NCBI RefSeq assembly: GCF_000337195.1
Contig: NZ_AOID01000051.1
Span: 62,001-126,000, forward strand
Origin: Natrinema versiforme JCM 10478
GTDB taxonomy: Archaea; Halobacteriota; Halobacteria; Halobacteriales; Natrialbaceae
Direction: 5' to 3'
Length of the DNA stretch: 64,000 bases
The notes under the pieces are model-generated. The model did no database searches. It saw only the letters and a list, made by a program, of their open reading frames with translations, and had not been told where the DNA came from. The position numbers were made by a program, and so were the translations under genes. Positions 32,783-41,552 of this stretch are shown one piece after another (position 1 is the first letter of the stretch; every line of letters begins with the position of its first letter).

Positions 32783-34575
32783 CGACCAACGCCGAACTCG
32801 CCGCCCGCTTCGAGGAGTTCGCCGACCTGCTCGAGGCCGACGGCGTCGAGTACAAACCCCGCGCGTACCGCCGTGCAGCCGAGAACATCCGTGCACATCC
32901 CGCGCCGATCGCCGACCGAATCGAGGCCGGCGACCGCGAGGCCGTCGAGAACATCGATGGGGTCGGCGACGCCATTTCCTCGAAGGTCATCGAGTACGTC
33001 GAGACCGGCACGATCGAGGAACTCGAGGACCTCCGCTCTGAGCTGCCGATCGATATCGCCGACATCACCCGCATCGAGGGCGTCGGCCCCAAGACCGCGG
33101 GCAAGCTCTACCGCGAACTCGGCGTACAGACGCTAGACGACCTCGAGGCGGCCGCCGAGGCCGGCGAGGTACAGGAGGTCAAGGGCTTCGGTCCGAAGAC
33201 CGAACAGAACATCCTCGAGAACCTCGAGTTCGCCCGGACCGTCGGCCAGCGCCAGTTGCTGGGCGAGGCGCGACCGCTCGCCGACGACGTGCTCGCCTTC
33301 CTCGAGTCGATCGACGCGGTCGAGCGCTGCGAGGTGGCGGGCTCGATCCGGCGGTGGCGCGAGACGATCGGCGATGTGGACGTGCTCGCGGCGACCGACG
33401 CCGGCGAGGATGTCGTCGAGGCGTTTGTCGGCTGGGATTCGGTCGATGACGAGATCGAATCAGGTCCCGAAAAAGCGAGCGTCCGCGTCGGCGAGAGCCG
33501 CGTCGATCTGCGGGTCGTCGTTCCCGAAGAGTTCGGCGCTGCCCTGCAGTACTTCACGGGAAGCAAGGATCACAACGTAGCCCTGCGAAACTACGCGATC
33601 GACCGCGAGATGAAGTTGAACGAGTACGGGGCCTTCGACGTGAGCAGCGAGGCGCTACGCGCCTCGAGCAGTCGGACGGAGTCCGACGACGACATCGAGG
33701 ACCCGGAGAGCGGGCAGCGCGTCGGCGAGCGCGTCGCCGGCGAGACCGAGGACGGGATGTACGAAGCGCTCGGCCTGCCGTGGATCCCGCCGGAACTCAG
33801 AACGGATCGCGGCGAGATCGCCGCCGCGGAACGCGGCGAGTTGCCGGCGCTGCTCGTTCGCGACGATATCCGCGGCGACCTGCATACCCACACCGAGTGG
33901 TCCGACGGCAACACCGACGTTGCCGCGATGGTCGAGGCCGCCGCCGAGCGGGGCTACGACTACTTCGGGATCGCCGACCACGCCGAAGGCCCCGGAATCG
34001 TCGGCGGTATGGGGCTCTCCGACGCCGAGATCCTCGAGTACGCCGAGGAGGTCCGCGCGGTCGGCGAGGAGGCCGAGATCGAGGTCTTCGCCGGCATCGA
34101 AGCGAACGTCGACGCCGACGGCGAGATCGACCTCTCCGAGGAAGTGATCGAGACGCTGGACGTGATCGTCGCCTCGACCCACAGCGCGCTCGACCAGGAC
34201 GCCGAAACCGCCACCGAGCGGCTCGTCCACGCCCTCGAGAACCCGGCGATCGACGTACTGGGCCATCCCAGCGGCCGCCTGCTCAACGAGCGCTCCGGCC
34301 TCGAGTTCGACGCGACCGCGCTCGGGGAAGCCGCCGCCGAACACGACACCGCACTCGAGGTCAACAGCAACCCCCGCCGACTCGATCTGTGGGGCAGCGC
34401 CGTCCAGGCCGCACTCGAGAAGGGCGCGCCGATTTCGATCAACACCGACTCCCACCGGCCCGCGACGCTCGAGTACATGCGCTGGGGCGTCCACACGGCA
34501 CGCCGCGGATGGGCCGAGCCCGACGACGTGATTAACACGTGGGGGCTCGCGGATCTCCGCGAGTTCCTCCACTGA
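32779..34575 (+). CDS. polX: PolX family DNA polymerase with PHP exonuclease domain
   Basis: A 598-residue repair polymerase. The N-terminal part has an 8-kDa-like domain and helix-hairpin-helix repeats (NIDGVGDAISSKVIEYV; RIEGVGPKTAGKLYRELG). The X-family palm shows AGSIRRWRETIGDVDVLAATD near residue 190, with the catalytic Asp pair. A PHP domain begins near residue 366 (DLHTHTEWSDGNTD) and ends with NTDSHRPATLEYMRWG. PHP domains in PolX give a 3'-5' exonuclease used in base excision repair. Length is normal. Coupled to the DUF5788 gene. Confidence 0.96.
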   Translation: MTTNAELAARFEEFADLLEADGVEYKPRAYRRAAENIRAHPAPIADRIEAGDREAVENIDGVGDAISSKVIEYVETGTIEELEDLRSELPIDIADITRIEGVGPKTAGKLYRELGVQTLDDLEAAAEAGEVQEVKGFGPKTEQNILENLEFARTVGQRQLLGEARPLADDVLAFLESIDAVERCEVAGSIRRWRETIGDVDVLAATDAGEDVVEAFVGWDSVDDEIESGPEKASVRVGESRVDLRVVVPEEFGAALQYFTGSKDHNVALRNYAIDREMKLNEYGAFDVSSEALRASSSRTESDDDIEDPESGQRVGERVAGETEDGMYEALGLPWIPPELRTDRGEIAAAERGELPALLVRDDIRGDLHTHTEWSDGNTDVAAMVEAAAERGYDYFGIADHAEGPGIVGGMGLSDAEILEYAEEVRAVGEEAEIEVFAGIEANVDADGEIDLSEEVIETLDVIVASTHSALDQDAETATERLVHALENPAIDVLGHPSGRLLNERSGLEFDATALGEAAAEHDTALEVNSNPRRLDLWGSAVQAALEKGAPISINTDSHRPATLEYMRWGVHTARRGWAEPDDVINTWGLADLREFLH

Positions 34576-34611
34576 TCGATTCGGACCTTCCCCTGAGAAC
34601 GCACCAAACCG

Positions 34612-35055
34612 ATGCGACTCCTCCTCGATGTCATGTGCGGCGGGCTCACCTCCTACCTGCGAATGTGTAACTACGACACCGCCTACGCCGGCGACCGCGG
34701 GCTCGAGGCCGACGACGACCTGCTCGCCGTCGCCCGGGACGAGGGGCGAACAGTCGTCACTCGAGACGTCGAACTCGCGGCTCATGCCGACGAGGCGATC
34801 CTGCTCGAATCCCGCGAGGTCGACGCCCAACTCGCGGAGGTAGACGCCGCTGGACTCGATCTCTCGCCGGCGGCCGAACCCGCGTTCTGTGGCCGCTGTA
34901 ACGGCCCGCTTGTGGATGTCGATCCGGCGACTTCTACGCCGGCGTACGCTCCGGACCCCTCGGGGGTCGAGACGTGGGTCTGTCGCGACTGCGGGCAGTA
35001 TTTCTGGCGCGGCAGTCACTGGGATCGAGTTGTCGCGACGCTTTCGGAAATCTGA
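34612..35055 (+). CDS. Mut7-C RNase-domain protein with zinc ribbon
   Basis: A 147-residue protein. LLLDVMCGGLTSYLRMCNYDTAY and TVVTRDVELAAHADEAILLES match the PIN-like Mut7-C domain, with acidic residues that would bind the metal. CGRCNG and CRDCGQYFWRGSHWDRV at the C-terminus form a zinc ribbon, as in other Mut7-C proteins. A ribonuclease role is predicted for the family but is not shown. It is just downstream of polX (36 bases). Confidence 0.9.
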   Translation: MRLLLDVMCGGLTSYLRMCNYDTAYAGDRGLEADDDLLAVARDEGRTVVTRDVELAAHADEAILLESREVDAQLAEVDAAGLDLSPAAEPAFCGRCNGPLVDVDPATSTPAYAPDPSGVETWVCRDCGQYFWRGSHWDRVVATLSEI

Positions 35056-35104
35056 GACGCGAAGTCGCCGCTATCGAACGGGAGAGCGCGGATGACAGGG
35101 ATTT

Positions 35105-35875
35105 CTAATAGACGGCGACGTCGTCGAACCGGCCGTCGTAGGCGATGTGCTGTGGATGTGTCGGCTCCGTCCCCGAGAGGAACAGCCGGTCGACCTTCTT
35201 CCACGTGTTCTCGTAGACGAGGTGGCCGAGTTCCGCCGCCGTCGTCGCCCACCGATCGAAGCCGTTGTCGTAGACGACGCGGCGAGCGATGCCGTCCTCG
35301 AGCGCGGTCAGGAGATCGGCTTCGCTCTCGATGGGCGCGTCGAAGGCGGTATGGGCCACGCCGACGGATCGGGGAAGATGGGCGTACGAGGAGGTAAACG
35401 GCGGCATCGACAGGTCGTCGGCGAGTTCCCGCGCCCGGCGATTGTCCGGCGGGAAGTGACGCGGATTGAAGATCTCGATCGCGTCGATCGTCTCCGCGTA
35501 CGTTCGGAGGTCGTCCTCGTCGAGGCTCACGTTCGCAAAGTCCGGGTGGGGGACGAGCACCGTGGCATCCTGGCGGTCGAACTCGGCCATCGCCGACTCG
35601 AACGGGATGAAGTCCGGCACGGGCTCTTCGAGGCCCAGCGCGAGGACGTGTCTCCGATTCCGCCACGTCCCGGTAAACACTTCGCGGGCGGGGATCACCA
35701 GAAGGTCCTCGCTCGAGTACGCGGCCGCCCGCTCGCGGATCTCGGGAAGGCGGGTAAAGTGAGGGGCGTAGACGATCGCATCGAGGCCGGCCTGCTTGGC
35801 ACGCTCGACGACGCGATCGGAGAGCACCTTCACGTGACAGTCGATTCGGAACGTCACTCCATCGGTCACGACCAC
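35105..35875 (-). CDS. PHP-domain phosphoesterase
   Basis: A 256-residue protein of the PHP (polymerase and histidinol phosphatase) superfamily. The first motif reads RIDCHVKVLSDRVVERAKQAGLDAIVYAPHF, and later metal-site segments include LVIPAREVFTG, VLVPHPDFAN and AIEIFNPRH. The first motif departs from the DLHxHT consensus but keeps D-x-H. Such free-standing PHP proteins act on phosphate esters or nucleic acids; the substrate is unknown. It is convergent with the Mut7-C gene. Confidence 0.85.
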   Translation of the reverse strand: MVVTDGVTFRIDCHVKVLSDRVVERAKQAGLDAIVYAPHFTRLPEIRERAAAYSSEDLLVIPAREVFTGTWRNRRHVLALGLEEPVPDFIPFESAMAEFDRQDATVLVPHPDFANVSLDEDDLRTYAETIDAIEIFNPRHFPPDNRRARELADDLSMPPFTSSYAHLPRSVGVAHTAFDAPIESEADLLTALEDGIARRVVYDNGFDRWATTAAELGHLVYENTWKKVDRLFLSGTEPTHPQHIAYDGRFDDVAVY

Positions 35876-35894
35876 TACTTCCGGGACAGCCGAG

Positions 35895-36323
35895 TTATGA
35901 ATTCTGATTCGGCGGCCACTCGAGGGCCTCCTTGATCGCGTCGACGATAGGGACGACTGGCTCGTCCGGGTCGACCGAGATGAACAGTCCGTCGTCGCCG
36001 ACGTAGACCCGGAGGATCTTCAAAAAGTCCATCGACGTGGTGATGTACTCGACCCGCTCGGCCTCGGGAAACAGCGTGTTCCGGAAGAGTTCGCTCTGCA
36101 TGAAATCCATGTGGACGTTGGTGTGGATTCGATCGAAGTGCTCGAGCATCGCCTCGCGGCCGTCGTACATCGAGATCGTCCGGTCGTCGATATAGAGCGG
36201 CCGAAACGATTCCGTATCGTACTCACAGAAGGCATACAACGGCCCGGACACCGTTTCCTGGACGACATGGCGCACGCGGTCGGCGTCGAACGCGGCCAGT
36301 GTCGACCTGTTAGTCGCCGGCAT
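35895..36323 (-). CDS. Conserved haloarchaeal protein (DUF7522-like)
   Basis: A 142-residue acidic protein with no membrane segment or catalytic motif. It has a compact alpha/beta look: HVVQETVSGPLYAFCEYDTESF, then YIDDRTISMYDGREAMLEHFDRIHTNVHMDF, then LRVYVGDDGLFISVDPDEPVVPIVDAIKEAL. I believe it is the family listed as DUF7522. The ATG at 36323 is used; upstream residues to 36404 look like noise. It follows the PHP gene in the same direction and may be cotranscribed. Confidence 0.75.
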   Translation of the reverse strand: MPATNRSTLAAFDADRVRHVVQETVSGPLYAFCEYDTESFRPLYIDDRTISMYDGREAMLEHFDRIHTNVHMDFMQSELFRNTLFPEAERVEYITTSMDFLKILRVYVGDDGLFISVDPDEPVVPIVDAIKEALEWPPNQNS

Positions 36324-36433
36324 GACCGAGGAGATGTACCGCAGAGTGGAAGGGTTGTCGGGCACACCTCTTCCGGTCGAGAGGAATCGCTGCGAAAGGA
36401 TCATTAGGGCGGCCGTTCGAGTGGCAGTATCGA

Positions 36434-36721
36434 ATGGCCTGGGAATGCGGGATCGACGGCTGTGGCGCAGTTTTCGAGGACGTCGAGTCGGCCGTCGTCC
36501 ATCAGGCGACGGAACACCAGCGCCGCGAGTGTAAGGTCTGTGGCACCGTCGTCCCCGACGGCTATCTCGCGATCCGACACGCCTTTACCGACCACAGCCG
36601 CGCCGAATACGTCCGCGCCTACGGCGCTAGCTCCGAGGAAGTCCGGGAGCGCGAAGAGCTCCTCGAGGAGATCGAATCGGAAGCGGACATGCAAGCGATC
36701 GCCACGGAACTACAGCGGTAA
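36434..36721 (+). CDS. Small two-finger C2H2-like zinc protein
   Basis: A 95-residue protein. Two zinc-finger-like units are seen: CGIDGCGAVFEDVESAVVHQATEHQ, then CKVCGTVVPDGYLAIRHAFTDH, each with two Cys and two His. A charged C-terminal helix (SEEVREREELLEEIESEADMQ) follows. Small C2H2 proteins are common in haloarchaea and are probably DNA or protein binders, but few have a known role. It is divergent from the gene at 35895. Confidence 0.85.
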   Translation: MAWECGIDGCGAVFEDVESAVVHQATEHQRRECKVCGTVVPDGYLAIRHAFTDHSRAEYVRAYGASSEEVREREELLEEIESEADMQAIATELQR

Positions 36722-36854
36722 CGAGCGGGCTCGGAGTTGGCCGTGTTGGGGCTACGACCGCTATTCTCGACGTGCTCGGCTACCATTCGTCCCATAATGT
36801 CGTAGAAAACGATCTCGGTGCTCACATAGGGTTCGCACCGAGTGAACCGACTCG

Positions 36855-37292
36855 CTATCGCTCGTCGGAATCGAGTACGCGAATCTGGTCGCCCCGAACC
36901 GTCACGGGAATCGGAACCGTCGCCTCGTACAGTTCGACGGTGACCTGATCCTTGCCCTCGTCGATCCGCTGGACCTGCGCCTTCTCGCCCTTGAACGGGC
37001 CGGCGATGAGTTCGACGATGTCGCCCTCGGCAATCCCCTCGACGTCCGGCTTCGGCGAGAGGAAGTGCTCGACTTCCGAGATGTCCGACTCGCCGGGGAC
37101 GATACTGCGCGCGTGGGGGATGTCCTCGAGGACGCGGTTGAGAACCGCGTTGCCTTCGGCTTCGACCATCACGTAGGAGGTCAGCGAGTCTGGGGCGAGC
37201 GCGGCGTGGATCTCCGACTCCTCGCGGTTGATAATCATGTCCGCGACGGTGCGTTCTTGACTCGCCGTCGTTTTGACAGCAAAGATCCCCAT
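36855..37292 (-). CDS. spt5: Transcription elongation factor Spt5
   Basis: A 145-residue archaeal Spt5 (NusG-like). The NGN domain starts with [19 protein letters not shown], and the KOW domain near residue 90 reads [23 protein letters not shown]. It clamps RNA polymerase with Spt4 and raises processivity. The ATG is joined to the secE stop (TAATG, one base shared), the standard archaeal secE-spt5 order. Confidence 0.96.
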   Translation of the reverse strand: MGIFAVKTTASQERTVADMIINREESEIHAALAPDSLTSYVMVEAEGNAVLNRVLEDIPHARSIVPGESDISEVEHFLSPKPDVEGIAEGDIVELIAGPFKGEKAQVQRIDEGKDQVTVELYEATVPIPVTVRGDQIRVLDSDER

Positions 37293-37465
37293 TAGACGCC
37301 ACCCGGCAGTAACAGCATGATCGCACCGATGAGGAATCCGACGAGACCGACCAGGAGGATCCCTGCACCGGCGATTTTCGACACCTGGAAGAACTCGTTA
37401 GTCGTGGGTGTCGTCGCCATTTTCAACACCCGAATGTACGAGGTGAGATCGTACGGAACGTCCAT
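37292..37465 (-). CDS. secE: Protein translocase SecE/Sec61-gamma
   Basis: A 57-residue protein: [20 protein letters not shown], then [20 protein letters not shown], ending in a single membrane helix rich in G, V, L and I. It is the small gamma subunit of the SecYEG/Sec61 channel, with the amphipathic N-terminal helix and one transmembrane helix. The length is typical of archaea and short enough to be missed by ORF filters. It lies directly upstream of spt5 (overlap one base). Confidence 0.95.
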   Translation of the reverse strand: MDVPYDLTSYIRVLKMATTPTTNEFFQVSKIAGAGILLVGLVGFLIGAIMLLLPGGV

Positions 37466-37602
37466 ATCTGTCTATTCACAGCGTAGGGTCTTTTATCTGT
37501 CTTTCGTGTCCCGTGAACGTTCCCGGACACTCGCCGGCGCTGTCGACGGACGTTGCACTCGACGGCCCCGCGTCCAAACGGCTCGGCGACGAACGTCGGT
37601 TC

Positions 37603-37815
37603 ATGGCCGAAGACGACTCCGACAGAGCAAACGAGTACGAGGCGGAACGCGAGGCCGAGATCGAAGACGAACTCGAGCGGATCGACCGCGATCCGGACGA
37701 AGTCGACGAGGGCGACGGCAACCTCGGCACGCAGAACGCGCCCCGCGAGGACGCGGACGATCTCGAGGAAGCCGAAGAAGCTGCGGAGTCCGACGCGGAC
37801 GAGGAAGCGGACTGA
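37603..37815 (+). CDS. Small acidic protein
   Basis: A 70-residue protein, almost entirely Asp, Glu, Arg and Ala (NEYEAEREAEIEDELERIDRDPDEVDEG, then EEAEEAAESDADEEAD). It looks natively unfolded or helical. The start at 37603 (MAEDDSDRANEYE) is chosen; the earlier frame from 37513 adds a non-acidic stretch. Similar tiny acidic proteins occur in other haloarchaea, with no known role. It may not be translated. Confidence 0.55.
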   Translation: MAEDDSDRANEYEAEREAEIEDELERIDRDPDEVDEGDGNLGTQNAPREDADDLEEAEEAAESDADEEAD

Positions 37816-37866
37816 AGCCACCGATCCGCGGCGAGTCGACCCGCTCGAGCGGGGAGCCGATGTCGA

Positions 37867-39048
37867 TTAGGGGCCCGTGGTCGGCGGCTGCTCGCGCGGG
37901 CCGCCGCCGATCGGGGTCCGCGATTGCTCGGCGGCCGGCCGCTCCGCGAGGGTTACCTCGACGGTCTGGCGCTCGCCGTCGCGGATGATCTCGAGTTCGA
38001 TCGTATCGCCGGGCGACGTCTCGAGCGCGAGATACGACGAGAGCGCCGACTGATTCGGGATTTCCTGGCCGTTAATGGCGACGATCACGTCACCGCTGCC
38101 CGGCCGAGCCGTACTGGCCGGCTGGAGGACCCCGTCGGCGGGGCCACCAGGGACGACCTCCATGACGAGCACGCCGGTCGCCTCCTCGAGGCCGATTTCG
38201 GCGGCGATTTCCGGACCGACGGGCTGGACGCCGACGCCCAAGTAGGCGTGGTCGTAGGAGCCGTCCTCGATGAGCGCGGGCACGACGCGGTTTGCCAGCG
38301 CCGCGGAGATGGCGAAGCCGATGGTCTGGCCCGCACCGGCGAAGACGACGCCGAGTACCTCTCGCTCGAGGCTCACGAGCGGCCCGCCGCTGTTCCCGGG
38401 GTTGATCGGCGCATCGGTCTGGATCGCGGCCGGGATCGAGAAGCCGGTGGGGCTGGGAAGCGAGCGGCCGGTCCCGCTGACGATTCCCTGGGAGACCGAC
38501 GCGTCGAACCCGAACGGGTTGCCGATCGCGAGCACTTCCTGTCCGATGACCGGATCGGACTCGGCGAGCGACAGACCGGCCGCGACGTCGGGCATGTCCT
38601 CGACGCGGAGAACGGCGAGGTCGCTGTAGACGTCAGTCCCGACGATCGAGGCGGCTCGCCACTCTTCGGTACTGAACTGGAGTTCGATGCCGCCCTCGCT
38701 TGCGGTCTCGACGACGTGATTGTTGGTCAGGACGTGTTCGTCGTCGATGACGAACCCGGTTCCGAGCCCGCCCCCGCCGGTACCGGGCCCGCCCGTCCCG
38801 GTGACGGTAACGAGAACGACGGAGTCGATCGTGTCGCGATACACCGCCGTGTACTCGCTGCCCGCTTCGGCCTCCGCTGGCTGGTCCGCCCCGTCCGAGG
38901 CGTTCGAGTCCGCGGACTCGTTTTGGGCCACACCGGCCCCGGAGCCGCCGAGCCCGAACGCCGTGGCCGCCCCGGCTGCACCGAGTACGCCTGTCGAACG
39001 CAGTAGCCGTCTGCGCGTGCAGTGGTCTGGGTCTGAAGTCACGCCCAT
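37867..39048 (-). CDS. HtrA/DegP-type serine protease, Tat-exported
   Basis: A 393-residue S1C protease. The N-terminus has a Tat signal (RRRLLRSTGVLGAAGAATAFGLGG). The trypsin-like triad is present: His in LTNNHVVETA, Asp in YSDLAVLRVED, Ser in NPGNSGGPLVSL. A PDZ domain follows (YLGVGVQPVGPEIAAEIGLE; GSGDVIVAINGQEIPNQSALSSYLA). It would degrade or refold misfolded proteins outside the membrane. The ATG at 39048 is preferred over the GTG at 39054 and fits the TATA-like box at 39065. Confidence 0.94.
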   Translation of the reverse strand: MGVTSDPDHCTRRRLLRSTGVLGAAGAATAFGLGGSGAGVAQNESADSNASDGADQPAEAEAGSEYTAVYRDTIDSVVLVTVTGTGGPGTGGGGLGTGFVIDDEHVLTNNHVVETASEGGIELQFSTEEWRAASIVGTDVYSDLAVLRVEDMPDVAAGLSLAESDPVIGQEVLAIGNPFGFDASVSQGIVSGTGRSLPSPTGFSIPAAIQTDAPINPGNSGGPLVSLEREVLGVVFAGAGQTIGFAISAALANRVVPALIEDGSYDHAYLGVGVQPVGPEIAAEIGLEEATGVLVMEVVPGGPADGVLQPASTARPGSGDVIVAINGQEIPNQSALSSYLALETSPGDTIELEIIRDGERQTVEVTLAERPAAEQSRTPIGGGPREQPPTTGP

Positions 39049-39064
39049 TGCCACCCCGACGAGC

Positions 39065-39073
39065 GATATAAAA
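39065..39073 (-). promoter_or_regulatory. TATA-like box of the HtrA protease gene
   Basis: On the minus strand this reads ttttatatc, about 21 bases before the ATG at 39048. The spacing is slightly short for a leaderless gene, but it is the only strong box near the start. Confidence 0.45.
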
Positions 39074-39141
39074 CGGAGCCCAGCAACAGCCGATCGGTTC
39101 GGGACCGCTCACAACGCGGTCGCCCAGCGCGTCCCGTTCGA

Positions 39142-39795
39142 CTACTCGCTTCGGGCTGCCTCGACGGCCTCGACGAACGACGCCGCCGTCTCTCGGACTC
39201 GATCCATGTCGCCGTCGGCGACGGCCGAATCGTCCACGATGGCACCGCCGGCACCGACCGCCACCGCACCGGCGTCGAAGAAGTCGGCGACGTTGTCCCG
39301 GGAGACACCGCCCGTCGGGATGATGTCGACATCGCCCAGCGGCCCCGCGAGCGCGCCAATGTGGCCCGGGCCGACCGTCGACGCGGGGAACATCTTGAGG
39401 AGGTCCGCGCCGGCTTCCATCGCCGTCACGGCCTCCGTCGGCGTCATGACGCCGGGCGCGACGAGGACGCCGTGACGGTTGCAGGTCCGCACCACGTCCG
39501 CGTTCGTATGCGGCGAAACGACGAACGATGCGCCCGCGTCGATCGCGGCCTGTGCGGTCGGCGCGTCGAGGACGGTCCCCGCCCCGACCACCGCGTCGGT
39601 GTCCGCGAGTTCGCGGTCGACAGCCGCGATCTGCTCGGCCGCGCGCGTTCCATCCGCCGTGATCTCGAGCGCGTCGACCCCGGCGTCGTAAATCGCGCGA
39701 GCGACCGGGACGATTCGGTCCTCGTCGATACCACGGAGGACCGCGACGACGCCGCCCTCGGTGATTCGCTCCCGAACCGCCGCTTTCTCGGTCAT
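39142..39795 (-). CDS. 2-keto-3-deoxy-6-phosphogluconate (KDPG) aldolase
   Basis: A 217-residue class I aldolase of the KDPG/KHG family. It splits KDPG into pyruvate and glyceraldehyde 3-phosphate. GGVVAVLRGIDEDRIVPVARAIYDAGVDALEIT opens the fold. The Schiff-base lysine is in DLLKMFPASTVGPGHIGALAGPLGD, and the final PTGGVSRDN binds phosphate. Length is normal. It is close to the gluconate dehydratase gene, as expected for the haloarchaeal semi-phosphorylative Entner-Doudoroff route. The ATG at 39795 is used. Confidence 0.95.
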   Translation of the reverse strand: MTEKAAVRERITEGGVVAVLRGIDEDRIVPVARAIYDAGVDALEITADGTRAAEQIAAVDRELADTDAVVGAGTVLDAPTAQAAIDAGASFVVSPHTNADVVRTCNRHGVLVAPGVMTPTEAVTAMEAGADLLKMFPASTVGPGHIGALAGPLGDVDIIPTGGVSRDNVADFFDAGAVAVGAGGAIVDDSAVADGDMDRVRETAASFVEAVEAARSE

Positions 39796-40153
39796 TCCGC
39801 TCGCCCTCCCGCGACCGCCGTTCGACGCTCGTTCTCGAGCCGTTCGCTCCGTGTACCGTAACGTTCCATCACGGCGAAGTCCGTGCCGCGCCTTCAATAA
39901 ATTTACTCACGGTCGAAAAAGCGGCCAGGGTCGGTGCCGTTCACTCCTCGAACGGCGATCGGATCCGCGCGAAGTCGGCCGGGGCTATCGGCTTACGCCT
40001 CGTCAAACACCGCCGAGCAGAGCTCGGCGAGCCCGACGAAGCTCTTACGCTTCGTCGAACAACGGAAGACTCGCGATGCTCGCCTTCCGAGCTCGACGCG
40101 GCTTATGCCGCGTCGAACAACGCAAATCAGAGATTTGCTGGCTTGACGTCGGC
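39796..40153. other. Gene-free stretch with a hairpin repeat cluster
   Basis: No gene is seen. The right half is the repeat cluster described separately. The left part carries the promoter side of the KDPG aldolase gene (AT-rich caataaatttactc at 39895-39908, reading outwards on the minus strand). Confidence 0.5.
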
Positions 40154-40171
40154 TTACGCCTCGTCAAAGAG
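39988..40171 (-). repeat. Repeats of the gluconate dehydratase stop region with paired hairpins
   Basis: The 20-base segment tcggcttacgcctcgtcaaa at the end of the dehydratase gene (40149-40168) recurs exactly at 39988-40007. Two diverged copies lie between: cgacgcggc ttat gccgcgtcg (40094-40115) and cgacgaagc tcttac gcttcgtcg (40034-40057), both perfect nine-pair hairpins in which two base pairs have changed on both arms. Each copy is followed by a second hairpin: gcaaatc aga gatttgc (40122-40138), cggaag...cttccg (40063-40089), cgccgagc aga gctcggcg (40011-40029). On the gene strand every unit reads LFDEA-stop or a close variant. Confidence 0.7.
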
Positions 40172-41392
40172 TTCCTCGCCCTCGACCATGTGTTCCTCGA
40201 CGACGTCCATATCGAGCGTGACGCCCAGCCCCGGCTCCTCGGGGATCTCGATGTAGCCGTCCTCGATGACCTCTTCCTCGACGAGGTCCTCCCACCAGTC
40301 GAGTTCGTAGGAGTGGTACTCGACGGCAAGCGAGTTCGAAATGGCCGCACCGACGTGGGACCCGGCCATCGTCGCCACGGGCGAGGCGACGTTGTGCATC
40401 GCGACCGGGACGTAGTACATGTCCGCGAGATCGGCGATCTTCCGGGTTTCGCGCATGCCGCCGACCTTGGGCATGTCCGGCGCGACGATGTCCAGCGCCT
40501 GCTCCTCGATCAGGCGGCGCTGGCCGTGCTTGCGGTAGACGTTCTCGCCGACCGTGATCGGCGTCGACGTGTTCTGCGTGACCTCCCGCTGGACATCGTG
40601 GTTCTCCGGCGGGACGGGGTCCTCGAGCCACCAGATATCGTACTCCTCGAGTCGCTTTGCGAGCCGTTTCGCGCTGCCGCCGGAGAAGGTCCAGTGGCAG
40701 TCGAAGGCGACGTCGGCGCGGTCGCCGACGCGCTCGGTGACCTTCTCGACGATTTCGGCCTTGTGCTCGATTTCGGGCTCGCGGAGGTGGCGGTTCGCGC
40801 GGTCTTTCTCGTGCCCGCTGGGCACGTCGAGATCGAACTTCAGGGCGTCGTAGCCGAGCTCCTCGACGACGCGTTCGGCCTCGTCGGCGCAGGCGTCGGG
40901 GTCGGCCTCGTCCTCGGTGTGACAGTCACAGTAGACGCGGACCTCGTCGCGGTACTTGCCGCCCAGCAGCTGATAGGCTGGTACCTCGAGGATCTTCCCG
41001 GCGAGATCGTGCAGGGCGACCTCGATGCCCGAGATCGCGGTGACGGTGACGCCGCCGATCGAGCCCTCGCCGGACATCTTCTGGACGAGGTGTTCGGTCA
41101 GTCGGTCGATGTCGAGCGGGTTCTCGCCCACGAGGAAGGGCGTCATCCGCTGGATCAGTTCCGGGACGCCCGCGCCCCAGTAGGCCTCGCCGGTGCCGAC
41201 GATGCCGGCGTCGGTGTAGATCCGGACCAGCGTCCACGGGAAGTTCCCGTCGATCATCGTCGTCTGGATGTCGGTGATCTCGACGTCTCGGCCACCGCCG
41301 CGCTCGCCCGTGACACCCATCGTTTCTGCCGAGAGGTCCCGCATCGTGTACTCGGCGTTCGGATCGTGCAACTGCGAGTAATCGATTCCCAT
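40154..41392 (-). CDS. gnaD: D-gluconate dehydratase (enolase superfamily)
   Basis: A 412-residue member of the mandelate racemase/muconate lactonising group of the enolase superfamily. It would dehydrate gluconate to 2-keto-3-deoxygluconate. Metal-ligand segments are VAFDCHWTFSGGS (Asp), IWWLEDPVPPEN (Glu) and TVGENVYRKHG (Glu). The other active-site parts are YDALKFDLDVPSGHEK and VAMHNVASPVATMAG. Closely related haloarchaeal enzymes act on xylonate, so the substrate is inferred from the nearby KDPG aldolase. The promoter box lies at 41414. Confidence 0.88.
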   Translation of the reverse strand: MGIDYSQLHDPNAEYTMRDLSAETMGVTGERGGGRDVEITDIQTTMIDGNFPWTLVRIYTDAGIVGTGEAYWGAGVPELIQRMTPFLVGENPLDIDRLTEHLVQKMSGEGSIGGVTVTAISGIEVALHDLAGKILEVPAYQLLGGKYRDEVRVYCDCHTEDEADPDACADEAERVVEELGYDALKFDLDVPSGHEKDRANRHLREPEIEHKAEIVEKVTERVGDRADVAFDCHWTFSGGSAKRLAKRLEEYDIWWLEDPVPPENHDVQREVTQNTSTPITVGENVYRKHGQRRLIEEQALDIVAPDMPKVGGMRETRKIADLADMYYVPVAMHNVASPVATMAGSHVGAAISNSLAVEYHSYELDWWEDLVEEEVIEDGYIEIPEEPGLGVTLDMDVVEEHMVEGEELFDEA

Positions 41393-41413
41393 GGGTGCTA
41401 ATTCACTCGTAAG

Positions 41414-41426
41414 TTAGTAATAGTTT
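41414..41426 (-). promoter_or_regulatory. TATA-like region of the gluconate dehydratase gene
   Basis: On the minus strand this reads aaactattactaa, centred about 28 bases before the ATG at 41392. It fits a leaderless transcript. Confidence 0.45.
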
Positions 41427-41552
41427 CTACCTGCCGGTAGCGGTCTCGACACCGTCTTCGATCGAGGGCTGGAAACGCGTACCTATGGCTCCACTGCTTG
41501 CAAAAGGTATTGTCACCAGCTCGGGGGTGTCGTTTCTCGTCGTCAGCCGCGG

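Noticed and set aside
39988-40171. CRISPR-like array
   Set aside because: The repeats are diverged, palindromic, and not separated by unique spacers of constant size. No cas gene is in the window.
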